This document shows positions 17,597 to 25,644 of a stretch of DNA of 64,000 nucleotides, piece by piece. The DNA is from CAYFPS01 sp964345075 (GTDB lineage Bacteria; CAIWAD01). The DNA lies in the NCBI GenBank assembly GCA_964345075.1, contig CAYFPS010000009.1, forward strand, positions 1 through 64,000. Reading direction: 5' to 3'. The position numbers and the translations under genes were made by a program. Under the pieces are notes generated by a model. The model made no database searches and had not been told where the DNA came from. It saw only the letters and a program-made list of their open reading frames with translations. The number at the start of each line of letters is the position of its first letter. Position 1 is the first letter of the stretch.

Positions 17597-17625
17597 TTGC
17601 CCGACTCTCGTCAAGGTTCTATCTT
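17597..17625 (+). promoter_or_regulatory. sigma70-type promoter giving a probably leaderless methyltransferase mRNA
   Basis: TTGCCC at 17597-17602 and TATCTT at 17620-17625 are separated by 17 bases. The ATG of the methyltransferase begins at 17632, seven bases past the -10 box, so transcription would start at or next to the A of the start codon. No Shine-Dalgarno sequence is present. Confidence 0.5.
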
Positions 17626-17631
17626 GTGTGA

Positions 17632-18579
17632 ATGTTGCAAAGCGCCCTTCTCCAGCCCGATCCCACACTTGTCGATCTCCCCCTTGGTGTGATTCATCAG
17701 GGAGATTGCGCCAGCCTCTTTGCCAGGCTTCCGGACGAAAGTGTCGACCTGATTCTGACCGATCCGCCCTACAAGGATTACCAGTCCAACCGGCCAGTGG
17801 CGCGTGAGAAGGTCACCAAGATCAGCGAAGGCACCTTCGATCTTGAGCTTTTCATCCGTGGATCGGAGCGTGTTCTGAAGCCCGGCTGTCACTTCTATTG
17901 CTGGTGTGACCACCTGACCTTCCCCGGCATTTTCGAGGAGATCAAGAAGCGCAGCGAAGGCATCAAACGCAAGGAGCTGGGCAGCAGGCTCAAGTACAAG
18001 AACTGCCTGATCTGGGTCAAGAACAACCATGGCTCTGGCGACCTCACCGGCAACTATGCGCCCCAGCACGAGCTTGTGATCTACGCATCCAAGGGGCGAA
18101 CTCGCCCCCTTAGAGGCAAGCGCCCTTCCAATGTCTTCTTTGAGAAGGACGATCAGGGCCAGATCCGCTTTTACTCCAAGGTTTCCAATTACCGCTGGCA
18201 GCACGGCACCAGCAAGCCTATTCCCATTCTGGAGCGGATGATTCGCTCATCTTCCACTCGTGGCGAAATCGTTTTTGACCCCTATGGCGGCAGCATGTCC
18301 ACCGCCGCCGCAGCCATGGGCACGGGCCGTCGCTGGATTATGGGCGAGCTGGACGAGCAGCACTGCCAGAATGGCCTGAAGCGCCTGATAGAGCTGAAAG
18401 AAGAGCTGCTGGCTGAAGGTTTCGAAGCTGGTTTACTGGATCAGCCAACACTTGAGATCATGCCTGTTTCCGGCCCTGTCGAGATTGTTGCCGCAAGCCA
18501 ATCCCGCGGGGATGGCCCAACCGATGATCAGACGCTGAATGATTCAGCGAACGACCTGCCCGAACTCCTCCGCGATTGA
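17632..18579 (+). CDS. orphan DNA methyltransferase with DPPY motif
   Basis: This is an S-adenosylmethionine-dependent amino-methyltransferase acting on adenine N6 or cytosine N4. The catalytic motif IV is LILTDPPYKDYQ at about residues 41-52, and motif I comes later as FDPYGGSMSTAAAA (about 220-233). This order fits the beta class. Between them lies a variable region that would read the DNA target. No endonuclease gene is adjacent: upstream is the Bat region, downstream a cytochrome peroxidase. It therefore appears to be a solitary enzyme with a regulatory or replication role rather than half of a restriction system. It is read from the plus strand, opposite to the operons on its left. The target sequence is unknown. 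Confidence 0.85.
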   Translation: MLQSALLQPDPTLVDLPLGVIHQGDCASLFARLPDESVDLILTDPPYKDYQSNRPVAREKVTKISEGTFDLELFIRGSERVLKPGCHFYCWCDHLTFPGIFEEIKKRSEGIKRKELGSRLKYKNCLIWVKNNHGSGDLTGNYAPQHELVIYASKGRTRPLRGKRPSNVFFEKDDQGQIRFYSKVSNYRWQHGTSKPIPILERMIRSSSTRGEIVFDPYGGSMSTAAAAMGTGRRWIMGELDEQHCQNGLKRLIELKEELLAEGFEAGLLDQPTLEIMPVSGPVEIVAASQSRGDGPTDDQTLNDSANDLPELLRD

Positions 18580-18601
18580 TATTCAATTATCATTCAGCGA
18601 T

Positions 18602-18632
18602 CTTGTGCACAATCCTACCCAAACTGCACAAG
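18602..18632. promoter_or_regulatory. inverted repeat in the cytochrome peroxidase leader
   Basis: CTTGTGCA (18602-18609) and TGCACAAG (18625-18632) form a perfect eight-base inverted repeat with a 15-base spacer, ending just before the Shine-Dalgarno GGAG of the gene at 18646. It could be an operator for a dimeric regulator or a leader hairpin. Confidence 0.4.
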
Positions 18633-18645
18633 GACTGGAGAAAAC

Positions 18646-19683
18646 ATGAAGATCAGAAATGTGCTGGCCATGGGCTGTTGTCTTTGCCTGCTGGCTAGCT
18701 GCACCCCCAAGGCCGATTCCGAGAGCTCTGCTGTTGAGCGGGCGGAAAAGCCATCCGTCAGGCAGGAGCCGATTGATGTCATTCCCTTCAATCATGGTGT
18801 GGATGCGGCCAGGGCGAATCTCGGCAAGGATCTCTTTTTTGACCCGCGCCTGAGCAAATCCGGCTTCATCAGCTGCAATAGCTGCCATAATCTGTCTACC
18901 GGCGGTGCAGACAACCTGCCCTCCTCGGTTGGCCATGGCTGGCAGCTGGGGCCGATCAATTCACCGACCGTCCTCAACAGCCGCTACAACTTCGTCCAGT
19001 TCTGGGATGGCCGTGCGGTAGACCTGAAAGATCAGGCCGGCGGGCCGGTGGAGAATCCTGGTGAAATGGCCTCCACACACGATCTGGCGGTGGAGGTGCT
19101 GGCAAGCATTCCCGCTTATCGCGATGCCTTTCAGAAGGTCTATGGTCAGCCGATCAGCATGGAGCTGGTCAAGGATGCGATCGCGGCCTTTGAGGAGACC
19201 CTGATCACGCCCAACAGCCGCTTTGATCAGTGGCTGCGTGGCGATGATGCTGCGCTGACTGCGGATGAACTGGAGGGCTATCGGCTCTTCAAGGACAAGG
19301 GCTGCACGACTTGTCACGTCGGCAAAGGCGTCGGTGGTACCATGTATCAGAAAATGGGTCTGGTAAAGCCCTTTGTGACCAGCAATGCCGCGCAGGGTCG
19401 CTTTGATCAAACCGGCAAAGAAGGTGATCGCATGGTCTTCAAAGTGCCCCTGCTGCGCAACATCGAACTGACGCCGCCCTATTTCCATGACGGCAGCATC
19501 TGGGACCTGAAGGAAGCCGTCAAGATCATGGCGGACATTCAGCTGAATCGCCCCGTGACCGATGAGGAAGCCGACAAAATCGTGGCCTTTCTGCTTACCC
19601 TGACCGGCGAACAGCCAAAGGTGGAGCTGCCGATTCTGCCTCCTTCGCTGAACGCGACCCCCAGGCCGGACTTCACCATGTAG
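18646..19683 (+). CDS. di-haem cytochrome c peroxidase (lipoprotein)
   Basis: These periplasmic enzymes reduce hydrogen peroxide with electrons from cytochromes. Two CxxCH haem-binding motifs are present: CNSCH (about residues 85-89) and CTTCH (about 223-227). They are accompanied by the family pattern LFFDPRLSKSG, NSPTVLNSRYN, FWDGRA and the later VPLLRNIELTPPYFHDGS. The N-terminus MKIRNVLAMGCCLCLLASC is a lipoprotein signal, so the enzyme is membrane-tethered. The start has a GGAG site. A strong terminator follows, so it is probably monocistronic. It could also belong to the MauG subgroup; the motifs shown do not separate the two. Confidence 0.9.
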   Translation: MKIRNVLAMGCCLCLLASCTPKADSESSAVERAEKPSVRQEPIDVIPFNHGVDAARANLGKDLFFDPRLSKSGFISCNSCHNLSTGGADNLPSSVGHGWQLGPINSPTVLNSRYNFVQFWDGRAVDLKDQAGGPVENPGEMASTHDLAVEVLASIPAYRDAFQKVYGQPISMELVKDAIAAFEETLITPNSRFDQWLRGDDAALTADELEGYRLFKDKGCTTCHVGKGVGGTMYQKMGLVKPFVTSNAAQGRFDQTGKEGDRMVFKVPLLRNIELTPPYFHDGSIWDLKEAVKIMADIQLNRPVTDEEADKIVAFLLTLTGEQPKVELPILPPSLNATPRPDFTM

Positions 19684-19721
19684 CAGGTTCAACCTGGTTG
19701 ACACTGGCCGTGAACCACAAT

Positions 19722-19757
19722 CGGGCTGCTTCGCGATGCGGGGCGGCCCGGTTTTTT
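19722..19757 (+). terminator. rho-independent terminator of the cytochrome peroxidase gene
   Basis: CGGGCTGCTTC (19722-19732) pairs with GGGGCGGCCCG (19740-19750), including G-U pairs, around an eight-base loop and is followed by six T residues. It lies about 40 bases after the stop. Confidence 0.75.
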
Positions 19758-19783
19758 ATGGGGGTGTTGTCGGACTGGGCGTT

Positions 19784-19865
19784 GGACACCGTGCGGGACG
19801 TATTGTCGGACGTAATGTCGGACACCGTGTGGGACGTCATGTCGGACGTGATGTCGGACACCGCT
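19784..19865. repeat. 36-bp tandem repeat in an intergenic region
   Basis: GGACACC recurs at 19784, 19820 and 19856, exactly 36 bases apart, with the bases between nearly identical (variants of GGACGTNNTGTC). Two full units and part of a third are present. The period is a multiple of three and frames on both strands stay open, but neither has a start signal. The remaining gap 19684-19998 holds two terminators and no gene. Confidence 0.7.
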
Positions 19866-19946
19866 TCAATTCCCCTGTACAGACACAGCCTTTTCGAAAC
19901 CTCGTCAATCCCCCCTGACAAATCACGAAGAGCTATCCACCAAAAG

Positions 19947-19979
19947 AAAAGGCCGTCCCGACGGATCGGGACGGCCTTT
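19947..19979 (-). terminator. strong terminator of the secreted tail protein gene
   Basis: AAGGCCGTCCCGA and its complement pair around a short loop. On the minus strand the stem is followed by TTTTCTTTT. It lies 20 bases after the stop of the gene at 19999-22338. The stem is symmetric enough to work in both directions. Confidence 0.8.
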
Positions 19980-19998
19980 GGGTCGGCTGAAGATCAGC

Positions 19999-22338
19999 TT
20001 ACTTGACCAGGACCAGCTTCTGCGTGGTGCTGGCGAAGGAACCTTCCAGACGGGCCATGTAGACACCGCTGGCCAGGGCGCTACCGTCGAAGGCAACCGT
20101 CTGGCTCAGGCCGGTGGCCTTGCCGTCATAAAGGCGCGCGACTTCCTGTCCCTGCAGGTTGTAGACCACAAGGCTCAGCTGCTCGCCGGCATTGGCGCGG
20201 AAGCGAAGCTGGGTCACAGGGTTGAAGGGATTCGGGAAGGCGGGCTCAAGCTCGAAAACAAACGGCAGGCTGATTTCGTCACCGAGATCGTTCAGAACGG
20301 TACCGGTGCAGAGCAGGGTCAGCTCGTTACCATCAACTTCGTTGGAGAAATCCAGGTCGAAATCGATGCCGTCGGTGATTGCATAGTGACCGCCATTGAA
20401 GAGCAGGTCGGCGCCAAGTCCGTGCGGATAGTTGTTCAAACGCTCGGCCCAGATCCAGAAGTCGCCACTGACGACAACACCGGCGTCAACTTCAAACTCC
20501 CAGATGGTCAGGGCACCCTGCGTGGTCAGCGTGAAGTCGCCGTTCCAGATTTCCGTGCCCGGGACGGCACCAGCATCTTCCATCACATGCAGACGGATCA
20601 CATTGCCACCGGCGTTGCCATCGGGATCGTAAAGACCAACCGAAATCGTGTTCAGCTCGATGGACTCAATGCCCCAGTCGGGATCCATGGTCACGTACAT
20701 GGCAGGATCGCCACCACTGAAGTAGTAGCTGGGATCCAGGTAGCTGTAACCAAGCTCGACCGTACCGGCAGGGTTGATGTCAAAGGGACCGGCCCAGAGC
20801 GTGTCGTTGGCGGGAACCTGATCGTCAGCGTTGCTGGCATAGCTCTTGAGGTCGAACTGGCCGAAGCCGTCCGGCGTCCAGCTGTACAGACGGTAGTCCG
20901 TGGAAAGGCTGGGAATGTCAAAGCGCGGCAGGATCGGACCGTCCAGCACTTCGTTCACGGCGAACCAGGCCTGCACCTGCGTCAGGTCCGAGGAACCGTT
21001 GTTGGCGTACTCGACAAAGACATCCGTGGCCATGCCTTCGGTGCGCGGGAAGCCCGGCACGATGTTGATGCAGGCCATGTCATTGCCCGGAACATCGCTG
21101 CCCCAGATCTCGACATCGTCAATCCACAGACCCGTACCGACGCCACCGTCATCATCATAGTCGGTGGTCATGCGGAAACGCAGATGAATTTCGTCACCGG
21201 CGTACTCGTTCAGGCTCATCTCGATGTTGTTGTTGAAAGGCATGCCGGGTACGCAGTCTTCCCAGGCGCCGTTGCCACCCGGACGGCTGACATCGGTGTA
21301 ATCGTAGAAGAGCAGGTCCCAGGTGATACCACCATCATTCGAAACCTCGATATGGTAGTAGTCTTCCAGGCTGTTGTCGCCACTGCCATCGGCATCCAGC
21401 ATGTCGCTCAGGATGAAGAACTCAAGCCAGGTGTCCATCTCGGCGGGCAGCTGATAGGCGGGGCTGACCAGGGCGTTGGACAGACCATAGCCGGGAGCGC
21501 AGTTGGCGCTGTGGCTTGGGCTGTTGGATTCCTGATCGGAAATCGACCAGTTCTGACCGGCGCTGGCGCCTGAAGTAGGGATCAGATCCGAAGGAGTGGC
21601 CGTACCGTCGGCATCATTGTGCAGCAGGGTGGTGCCATCATCGTCGATCATGACATCGTCAATCTGCATGCCCCAGATGTTTCCATTGTCGGAAGTGCAG
21701 TAAGCAGGATCGCTGCAGAAAGCGAAGCGGAACTCGACCGCGCTGCCCTGATAGCTGGAAAGGTCAAGGGTGACTTCCTGCCAGTCGGCACTGCCGGCCC
21801 AACCGGGGATGCCCGGGCCCATGTTCCATTCGTCACCGAAGGAATAAAGGCTGGTCACATCGTAGGCATGGCTGAAGCCATCGGCAACGGTCCACTCGCC
21901 GCCATCAACACGCATCCAGACATTGCAGCCATCCCAGCCGTCGTAACCGGCAGGCTCGCCGCCCGGGGCTTCGGTGGCGTACTGCAGCTGGAAGCTCAGC
22001 GTGGCATTGGCGCTGGTGATGGTCACGGCGGGCGTGTCGAGGTACTGCAGCCAGTGGTTGTCATAACCACCCAGGGCTTCGTCACCCGACCACCAGGAAT
22101 TGCCACTGAAGGCAAAGAAATCGCTGGCGTGCCAGACAGGATCGGTGGCGGTCAGGTCGATACCCTGCCAGCCATTCCAGCCATTCTCAAAATCCTCGGA
22201 AAACAGGACGGAATCCGTGCGGGCCACATGCTGGTCACGCTCGATCAGCGTACGACCATAGGGCTCGGTGGTAAATCCGTCAGCAGCAAAAGACTGGAGT
22301 GCCGTTCCCAGCACACCCGTCAACAGAAGAACCTTCAT
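19999..22338 (-). CDS. large secreted protein with jelly-roll domains and C-terminal sorting tail
   Basis: The start at 22338 (second of two adjacent ATGs) follows a GGAGGAG site and gives a signal peptide (MKVLLLTGVLGTALQSFAA). The body repeats modules of the MAM/cleaved-adhesin type (SEDFENGWNGWQG, VSPAYQLPAEMDTWLEFF, GLWIDDVEIWG) rich in Asp, Gly and Trp. The last about 80 residues start at PAFPNPFNPVTQLRF and end ASGVYMARLEGSFASTTQKL plus LVLVK, a FlgD/Por-like tail that in FCB bacteria directs export or surface attachment. It has its own terminator. It is probably an adhesin, or an inactive relative of the metalloprotease at 33671, which carries similar modules and tail. Confidence 0.75.
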   Translation of the reverse strand: MKVLLLTGVLGTALQSFAADGFTTEPYGRTLIERDQHVARTDSVLFSEDFENGWNGWQGIDLTATDPVWHASDFFAFSGNSWWSGDEALGGYDNHWLQYLDTPAVTITSANATLSFQLQYATEAPGGEPAGYDGWDGCNVWMRVDGGEWTVADGFSHAYDVTSLYSFGDEWNMGPGIPGWAGSADWQEVTLDLSSYQGSAVEFRFAFCSDPAYCTSDNGNIWGMQIDDVMIDDDGTTLLHNDADGTATPSDLIPTSGASAGQNWSISDQESNSPSHSANCAPGYGLSNALVSPAYQLPAEMDTWLEFFILSDMLDADGSGDNSLEDYYHIEVSNDGGITWDLLFYDYTDVSRPGGNGAWEDCVPGMPFNNNIEMSLNEYAGDEIHLRFRMTTDYDDDGGVGTGLWIDDVEIWGSDVPGNDMACINIVPGFPRTEGMATDVFVEYANNGSSDLTQVQAWFAVNEVLDGPILPRFDIPSLSTDYRLYSWTPDGFGQFDLKSYASNADDQVPANDTLWAGPFDINPAGTVELGYSYLDPSYYFSGGDPAMYVTMDPDWGIESIELNTISVGLYDPDGNAGGNVIRLHVMEDAGAVPGTEIWNGDFTLTTQGALTIWEFEVDAGVVVSGDFWIWAERLNNYPHGLGADLLFNGGHYAITDGIDFDLDFSNEVDGNELTLLCTGTVLNDLGDEISLPFVFELEPAFPNPFNPVTQLRFRANAGEQLSLVVYNLQGQEVARLYDGKATGLSQTVAFDGSALASGVYMARLEGSFASTTQKLVLVK

Positions 22339-22457
22339 CATCTCCTCCAAAGCTTGTTAGCGTCTTCTGAACCTTGCACGGTAACATGTAAAAGTAAGGT
22401 TTAGCAGATTGATCTACAACGAGAGACTGCTTGTTCAGGCGATTGCGGGAGGTCGGG

Positions 22458-24146
22458 ATGAAAGTGATGCAAGTGATAAGTGGGACTGGCAGCCTGATTG
22501 CTGCATTGCTTTGCTGCGGAAGTGCTCTGGCAGTGCCTTCAGATCGCTTCCTGGATAGCTCACTCAGTCCCATTTCTCCATCAGCCAGCCGTAGTTGGCT
22601 TCTCGCCGATGCTGCCCCAGCACCAGCGACCTGGCCAATGGTACGCGCCAACTGGCTGAAAGCAGCCACGACTCCACGCCTCAGCTGGTCCCAACAGCTT
22701 GCCAGTGCAGGCAGTTCGGCTGTTCTTCGCTATGAGGATAGCGGCTTTGGCTTACTGGTTCAGCCTGTCCTTGCAGCAGCATCCTGGCAGGATCAGGACT
22801 TGTCGATGAGTGAATCCGGCAATGGACTGGACCTTGAATGCAGCATTGGCGAGCAGGCCGCCCTCTGGATGCACTTTCGGGACAGCGGACTTTCGGGCGA
22901 TCTGGAGCTGATCGATTCGCCGTTGTATGCGCCGGACCGCTACTGGGTCTGGACGCAGGTTGACGCTTCCGGAACCTTGACCCACGACGAGCAGCGTGCG
23001 GGCGCCGTCTGGCAAGGTTCAATTGGAGAGTCAGGCCGATTTTCCGCGGCCCTGCTGCGTGATCATTTGCGCTGGGGCAGCGGGCTTCTGCGCACAACAA
23101 TCCTGGCGGGCGATCGAGCACCTTCCTGGCCGATGGCCCTGATTACCCTTGAGCATGGCGACCTGACCTTTCAGCAGACAGTAGGTGAATTGCATTCGAT
23201 GGAGTGGCTGGACGACAGCTACCCGGTCGAGTATGGCGATCGCATTCGGCGCGAGCTGCGTGAAAAGTGGCTGATTGGGCATCGAATTGAATGGACGCAC
23301 CGCATGGGTTCACTTGCCGCTGGCGAGATCGTGATCATGGGTGATCGGCGACCGGGCCCCGGTTACCTGATTCCCGGCTCCTTTTTCTGGAGCGAGCAGC
23401 ACGCACAGGGCGACAGGGACAACTCCATGCTCTTCCTGGATGGGCGCTTGCGCCTTCCCGCCAAAGTGCCGGGATCGTGGATGATCTATGGCGAGCTGAC
23501 GGTGGATGATTACACGCTGGGGGATCTGGGTGAAGAATTCGAAGGACAGCGCACGGCAAGCCTGCTTGGCCTCTCCGGCTGTCCGCTCCCTGTTGAGGGC
23601 GGCAGCATGCAGGTGGGCTCAATCACCCTGCCAGGCGTTTTGTGGATGACGCTGGAACATGCAAGACAGCGGCCCTTTTTCGGCGGGCACTTCTTCTCCG
23701 TGAACCGCTACGATCATGGCGGACAATCCCTGACCGCCTTTGATCATCCCAATTCCCGCGCGCTGGACTGGGAGCTTCGACATGAAGTCCTGCTTCCAGA
23801 AGTGAAGGCCTTCACGCTACAGCTGATGCCAGTCCTCGAATGGAGTTTGACAGGAAGCCATCTTGTCCACGGCGCCAATCCAGAGGGGCTGAATGACGGC
23901 GGCGATCGCTTTACGCCTCATGCCGAAAGTGAAGCGCAGGAAGCGCCCTTTCTGGCGGGTGATCTTGAAGTGATGGACCACCGCGGCCTTTCGCTCAAAG
24001 TGGACACAATGCTCACTAGAAAGGGCAGGACTTTAGGTAGCCTCCTATTGGAAGTGTATCACGGCAGCCTTGATGAACACAGTCAAGCGGGCAGCGAGTC
24101 CCATGAATTGACGGGCTGGCAGCTGGCCTGGCGTATGCCCTTTTAA
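22458..24146 (+). CDS. putative outer-membrane beta-barrel protein, Wzi-like
   Basis: The start at 22458 follows GGGAGG and gives a signal peptide (MKVMQVISGTGSLIAALLCC...LA). The mature part of about 535 residues is rich in alternating hydrophobic strands and ends in WRMPF, the terminal phenylalanine expected of an outer-membrane barrel. Segments such as LRWGSGLLRTTI and MALITLEHGDLTF recall the capsule-assembly protein Wzi family, but the match is by impression only. It is divergently transcribed from the secreted protein gene to the left and runs towards tRNA-Gln. An alternative is an unrelated porin-like barrel. Confidence 0.5.
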   Translation: MKVMQVISGTGSLIAALLCCGSALAVPSDRFLDSSLSPISPSASRSWLLADAAPAPATWPMVRANWLKAATTPRLSWSQQLASAGSSAVLRYEDSGFGLLVQPVLAAASWQDQDLSMSESGNGLDLECSIGEQAALWMHFRDSGLSGDLELIDSPLYAPDRYWVWTQVDASGTLTHDEQRAGAVWQGSIGESGRFSAALLRDHLRWGSGLLRTTILAGDRAPSWPMALITLEHGDLTFQQTVGELHSMEWLDDSYPVEYGDRIRRELREKWLIGHRIEWTHRMGSLAAGEIVIMGDRRPGPGYLIPGSFFWSEQHAQGDRDNSMLFLDGRLRLPAKVPGSWMIYGELTVDDYTLGDLGEEFEGQRTASLLGLSGCPLPVEGGSMQVGSITLPGVLWMTLEHARQRPFFGGHFFSVNRYDHGGQSLTAFDHPNSRALDWELRHEVLLPEVKAFTLQLMPVLEWSLTGSHLVHGANPEGLNDGGDRFTPHAESEAQEAPFLAGDLEVMDHRGLSLKVDTMLTRKGRTLGSLLLEVYHGSLDEHSQAGSESHELTGWQLAWRMPF

Positions 24147-24171
24147 GAATCCCGGATTCGGGTGCTATATT
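24143..24171 (+). promoter_or_regulatory. probable tRNA-Gln promoter
   Basis: TTAAGA (24143-24148) and TATATT (24166-24171) are 17 bases apart, 11 bases before the mature tRNA 5' end. The -35 box overlaps the stop region of the barrel gene. Confidence 0.55.
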
Positions 24172-24182
24172 GTCCGACTTCT

Positions 24183-24254
24183 TACCCCGTGGTGTAATTG
24201 GCAACACCTCTGGTTTTGGTCCAGACGTTCCAGGTTCGAGTCCTGGCGGGGTAG
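24183..24254 (+). tRNA. tRNA-Gln (anticodon TTG)
   Basis: The acceptor arm TACCCCG pairs with CGGGGTA. The anticodon stem CTGG/CCAG encloses the loop TTTTGGT with anticodon TTG for CAA/CAG codons, and the T arm has GGTTCGAGTCC. The 3' CCA is not encoded. A strong hairpin terminator follows at once, and beyond it begins AT-richer accessory DNA. Confidence 0.95.
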
Positions 24255-24255
24255 T

Positions 24256-24293
24256 CAACGAAAACGGGGGGACTTGTCCCCCCGTTTTCGTTG
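24256..24293 (+). terminator. 16-bp perfect hairpin terminator after tRNA-Gln
   Basis: The two arms (24256-24271 and 24278-24293) are perfectly complementary around a six-base loop, with G6/C6 at the tip and GTTTTCGTTG on the 3' side. A degenerate copy of the 3' arm recurs in every unit of the following repeat array. Confidence 0.8.
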
Positions 24294-24295
24294 TA

Positions 24296-24905
24296 GGCGT
24301 GTTTTGCCAGCAAAACACTGCCATGGCTTCATCGGCGAGCCGGGCTCTTGATGAAGCTCATGTCGAGCCGATTTCGGCTTCGCCGAGAACCTGACCCGGC
24401 GCAAGCTGCAGCCTGCGGCTTTGCTTCCCCTCGGGGCCCCATGTCCCCGTTTTCGTTCCAGGCGTGTTTTGCCAGCAAAACACTTCCATGGCTGAATCGG
24501 CGAGCCGGGCTCTTGATGAAGCTCATGTCGCGCCGATTTCGGCTTCGCAGAAAACCTGACCCGGCGCAAGCTGCAGCCTGCGGCTTTGCTTCCCCTCGGG
24601 CCCCCATGTTCCCATTTTCGTTACAGGCGTGTTTTGCCAGCAAAACACTTCCATGGTTTCATCGGCGAGCAGGGCTCTTGATGAAGCTCATGTCGCGCCG
24701 ATTTCGGCTTCGCAGAAATACTGACCCGGGGCAAGCTGCAGCCTGCGGCTTTGCTTCCCCTCGGGCCCCCATGTCCCCATTTTCGTTCCAGGCGTGTTTT
24801 GTCTGCAAAACACTTCCATGGCTTCATCGGCGAGCAGGGCTCTTGATGAAGCTCATGTCGCGCCGATTTCGGCTTCGCAGAAAGACTGACCCGGCGCAAG
24901 CTGAA
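24296..24905. repeat. 165-bp tandem repeat array next to tRNA-Gln
   Basis: The landmark GGCGTGTTTTG begins units at 24296, 24461, 24626 and 24791, so the period is exactly 165 bases with about 3.7 copies that differ by scattered substitutions and no visible indels. Each unit holds a 20-base palindrome (GTGTTTTGC-CA-GCAAAACAC), a GCCGATTTCGGC hairpin and a copy of the terminator 3' arm. Because 165 is a multiple of three, one plus frame stays open for about 200 codons (55-residue repeats) and the minus strand is also partly open. No Shine-Dalgarno sequence or good start is seen, so coding is doubtful. Confidence 0.85.
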
Positions 24906-25048
24906 GATTGCGATTCACCTTTCACTAAACAGTTTTTTCTATCTGCGCGATTGGGTGTTGAAAATTAGACTTCCAAGCTGTTCATTAATTCAGCTTCGTC
25001 GCAACAAGATTTGCTTTCACCTTCATTCCAGAACGTTCTGAGGTAGTT

Positions 25049-25644
25049 ATGTACGCTGTCTTGTCAAGAATCACGCTGATCATCTTTCTGCTGATCCTTT
25101 CCTGCTCTCCAAGAGTGCACATTGGCGATGAATGGCTTGTCACACAGAACCCGCTACCTGATTGGGTCAATCGGCCATTTACTGCAGATCAGGAATCGGC
25201 AAAGCTTTCTGTGGCACGTCCCGAATGATGAGTGAAGAAGCAGACGCTAGGGCTGACGCGCTGCGAAATGTCCGTACTCAGATAATCGATGCCCTGGGTG
25301 CAGTGGGTAGACATGCAGTTACTGAGGTGGTGAGCTATCAGGGCCGAAGTGATGAAGTGATTATCCCGGTTTTCAAACTGGATGACAGCAGTAAGTGGCT
25401 ATCCGAAGCAAAGATAAGTAATAAGGCCAGAGAATTTCACATTGAGCGCTGGCAACGCCGAGCAGCACGTGGAGTCGAGGTCTATTACAAAGTCTATGTA
25501 CTTGTACTGTTCGAAAACCGGGACGCTCAAGAAATTGTGCAAGATGCCCTGAAGGAGATTTCCGATCAGAAGGCCGGAATAGCAAAGGACAACGTGGAGA
25601 GAGCAATCACTGTAATGGAGCAGCTTCGAAGTGAAGACTGGTAA
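25049..25644 (+). pseudogene. LPP20-like lipoprotein gene broken by a one-base frameshift
   Basis: The ATG at 25049 (GAGG five bases upstream) begins a clear lipoprotein signal, MYAVLSRITLIIFLLILSC, followed by NPLPDWVNRPF. This frame stops at 25226-25228. From base 25198 the next frame continues the same family pattern, GKAFCGTSRMMSEEADARAD, to the stop at 25644. Restoring one G in the TCGGC at 25196-25200 would give an unbroken protein of about 198 residues. The pattern W-x-x-P...G-x-S...A-x-x-x-A is that of LPP20/FlgP-like lipoproteins and is shared with the next two genes. The cause may be real decay, a sequencing error or recoding; no slippery run is present. Confidence 0.72.

Noticed and set aside
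17611..18204. 197-codon minus-strand frame opposite the methyltransferase
   Set aside because: It is antisense to DPPY and motif I of the methyltransferase and has no domain of its own.
24296..24905. CRISPR array or integron attC array
   Set aside because: Units are near-identical over the whole 165 bases without spacers, and no GTTRRRY core sites or cas/intI genes are present.
24348..24968. 206-codon open frame across the 165-bp repeats as a repeat protein
   Set aside because: The frame exists because the period is a multiple of three. No ribosome site or credible start is present and the opposite strand is also open over parts of the array.
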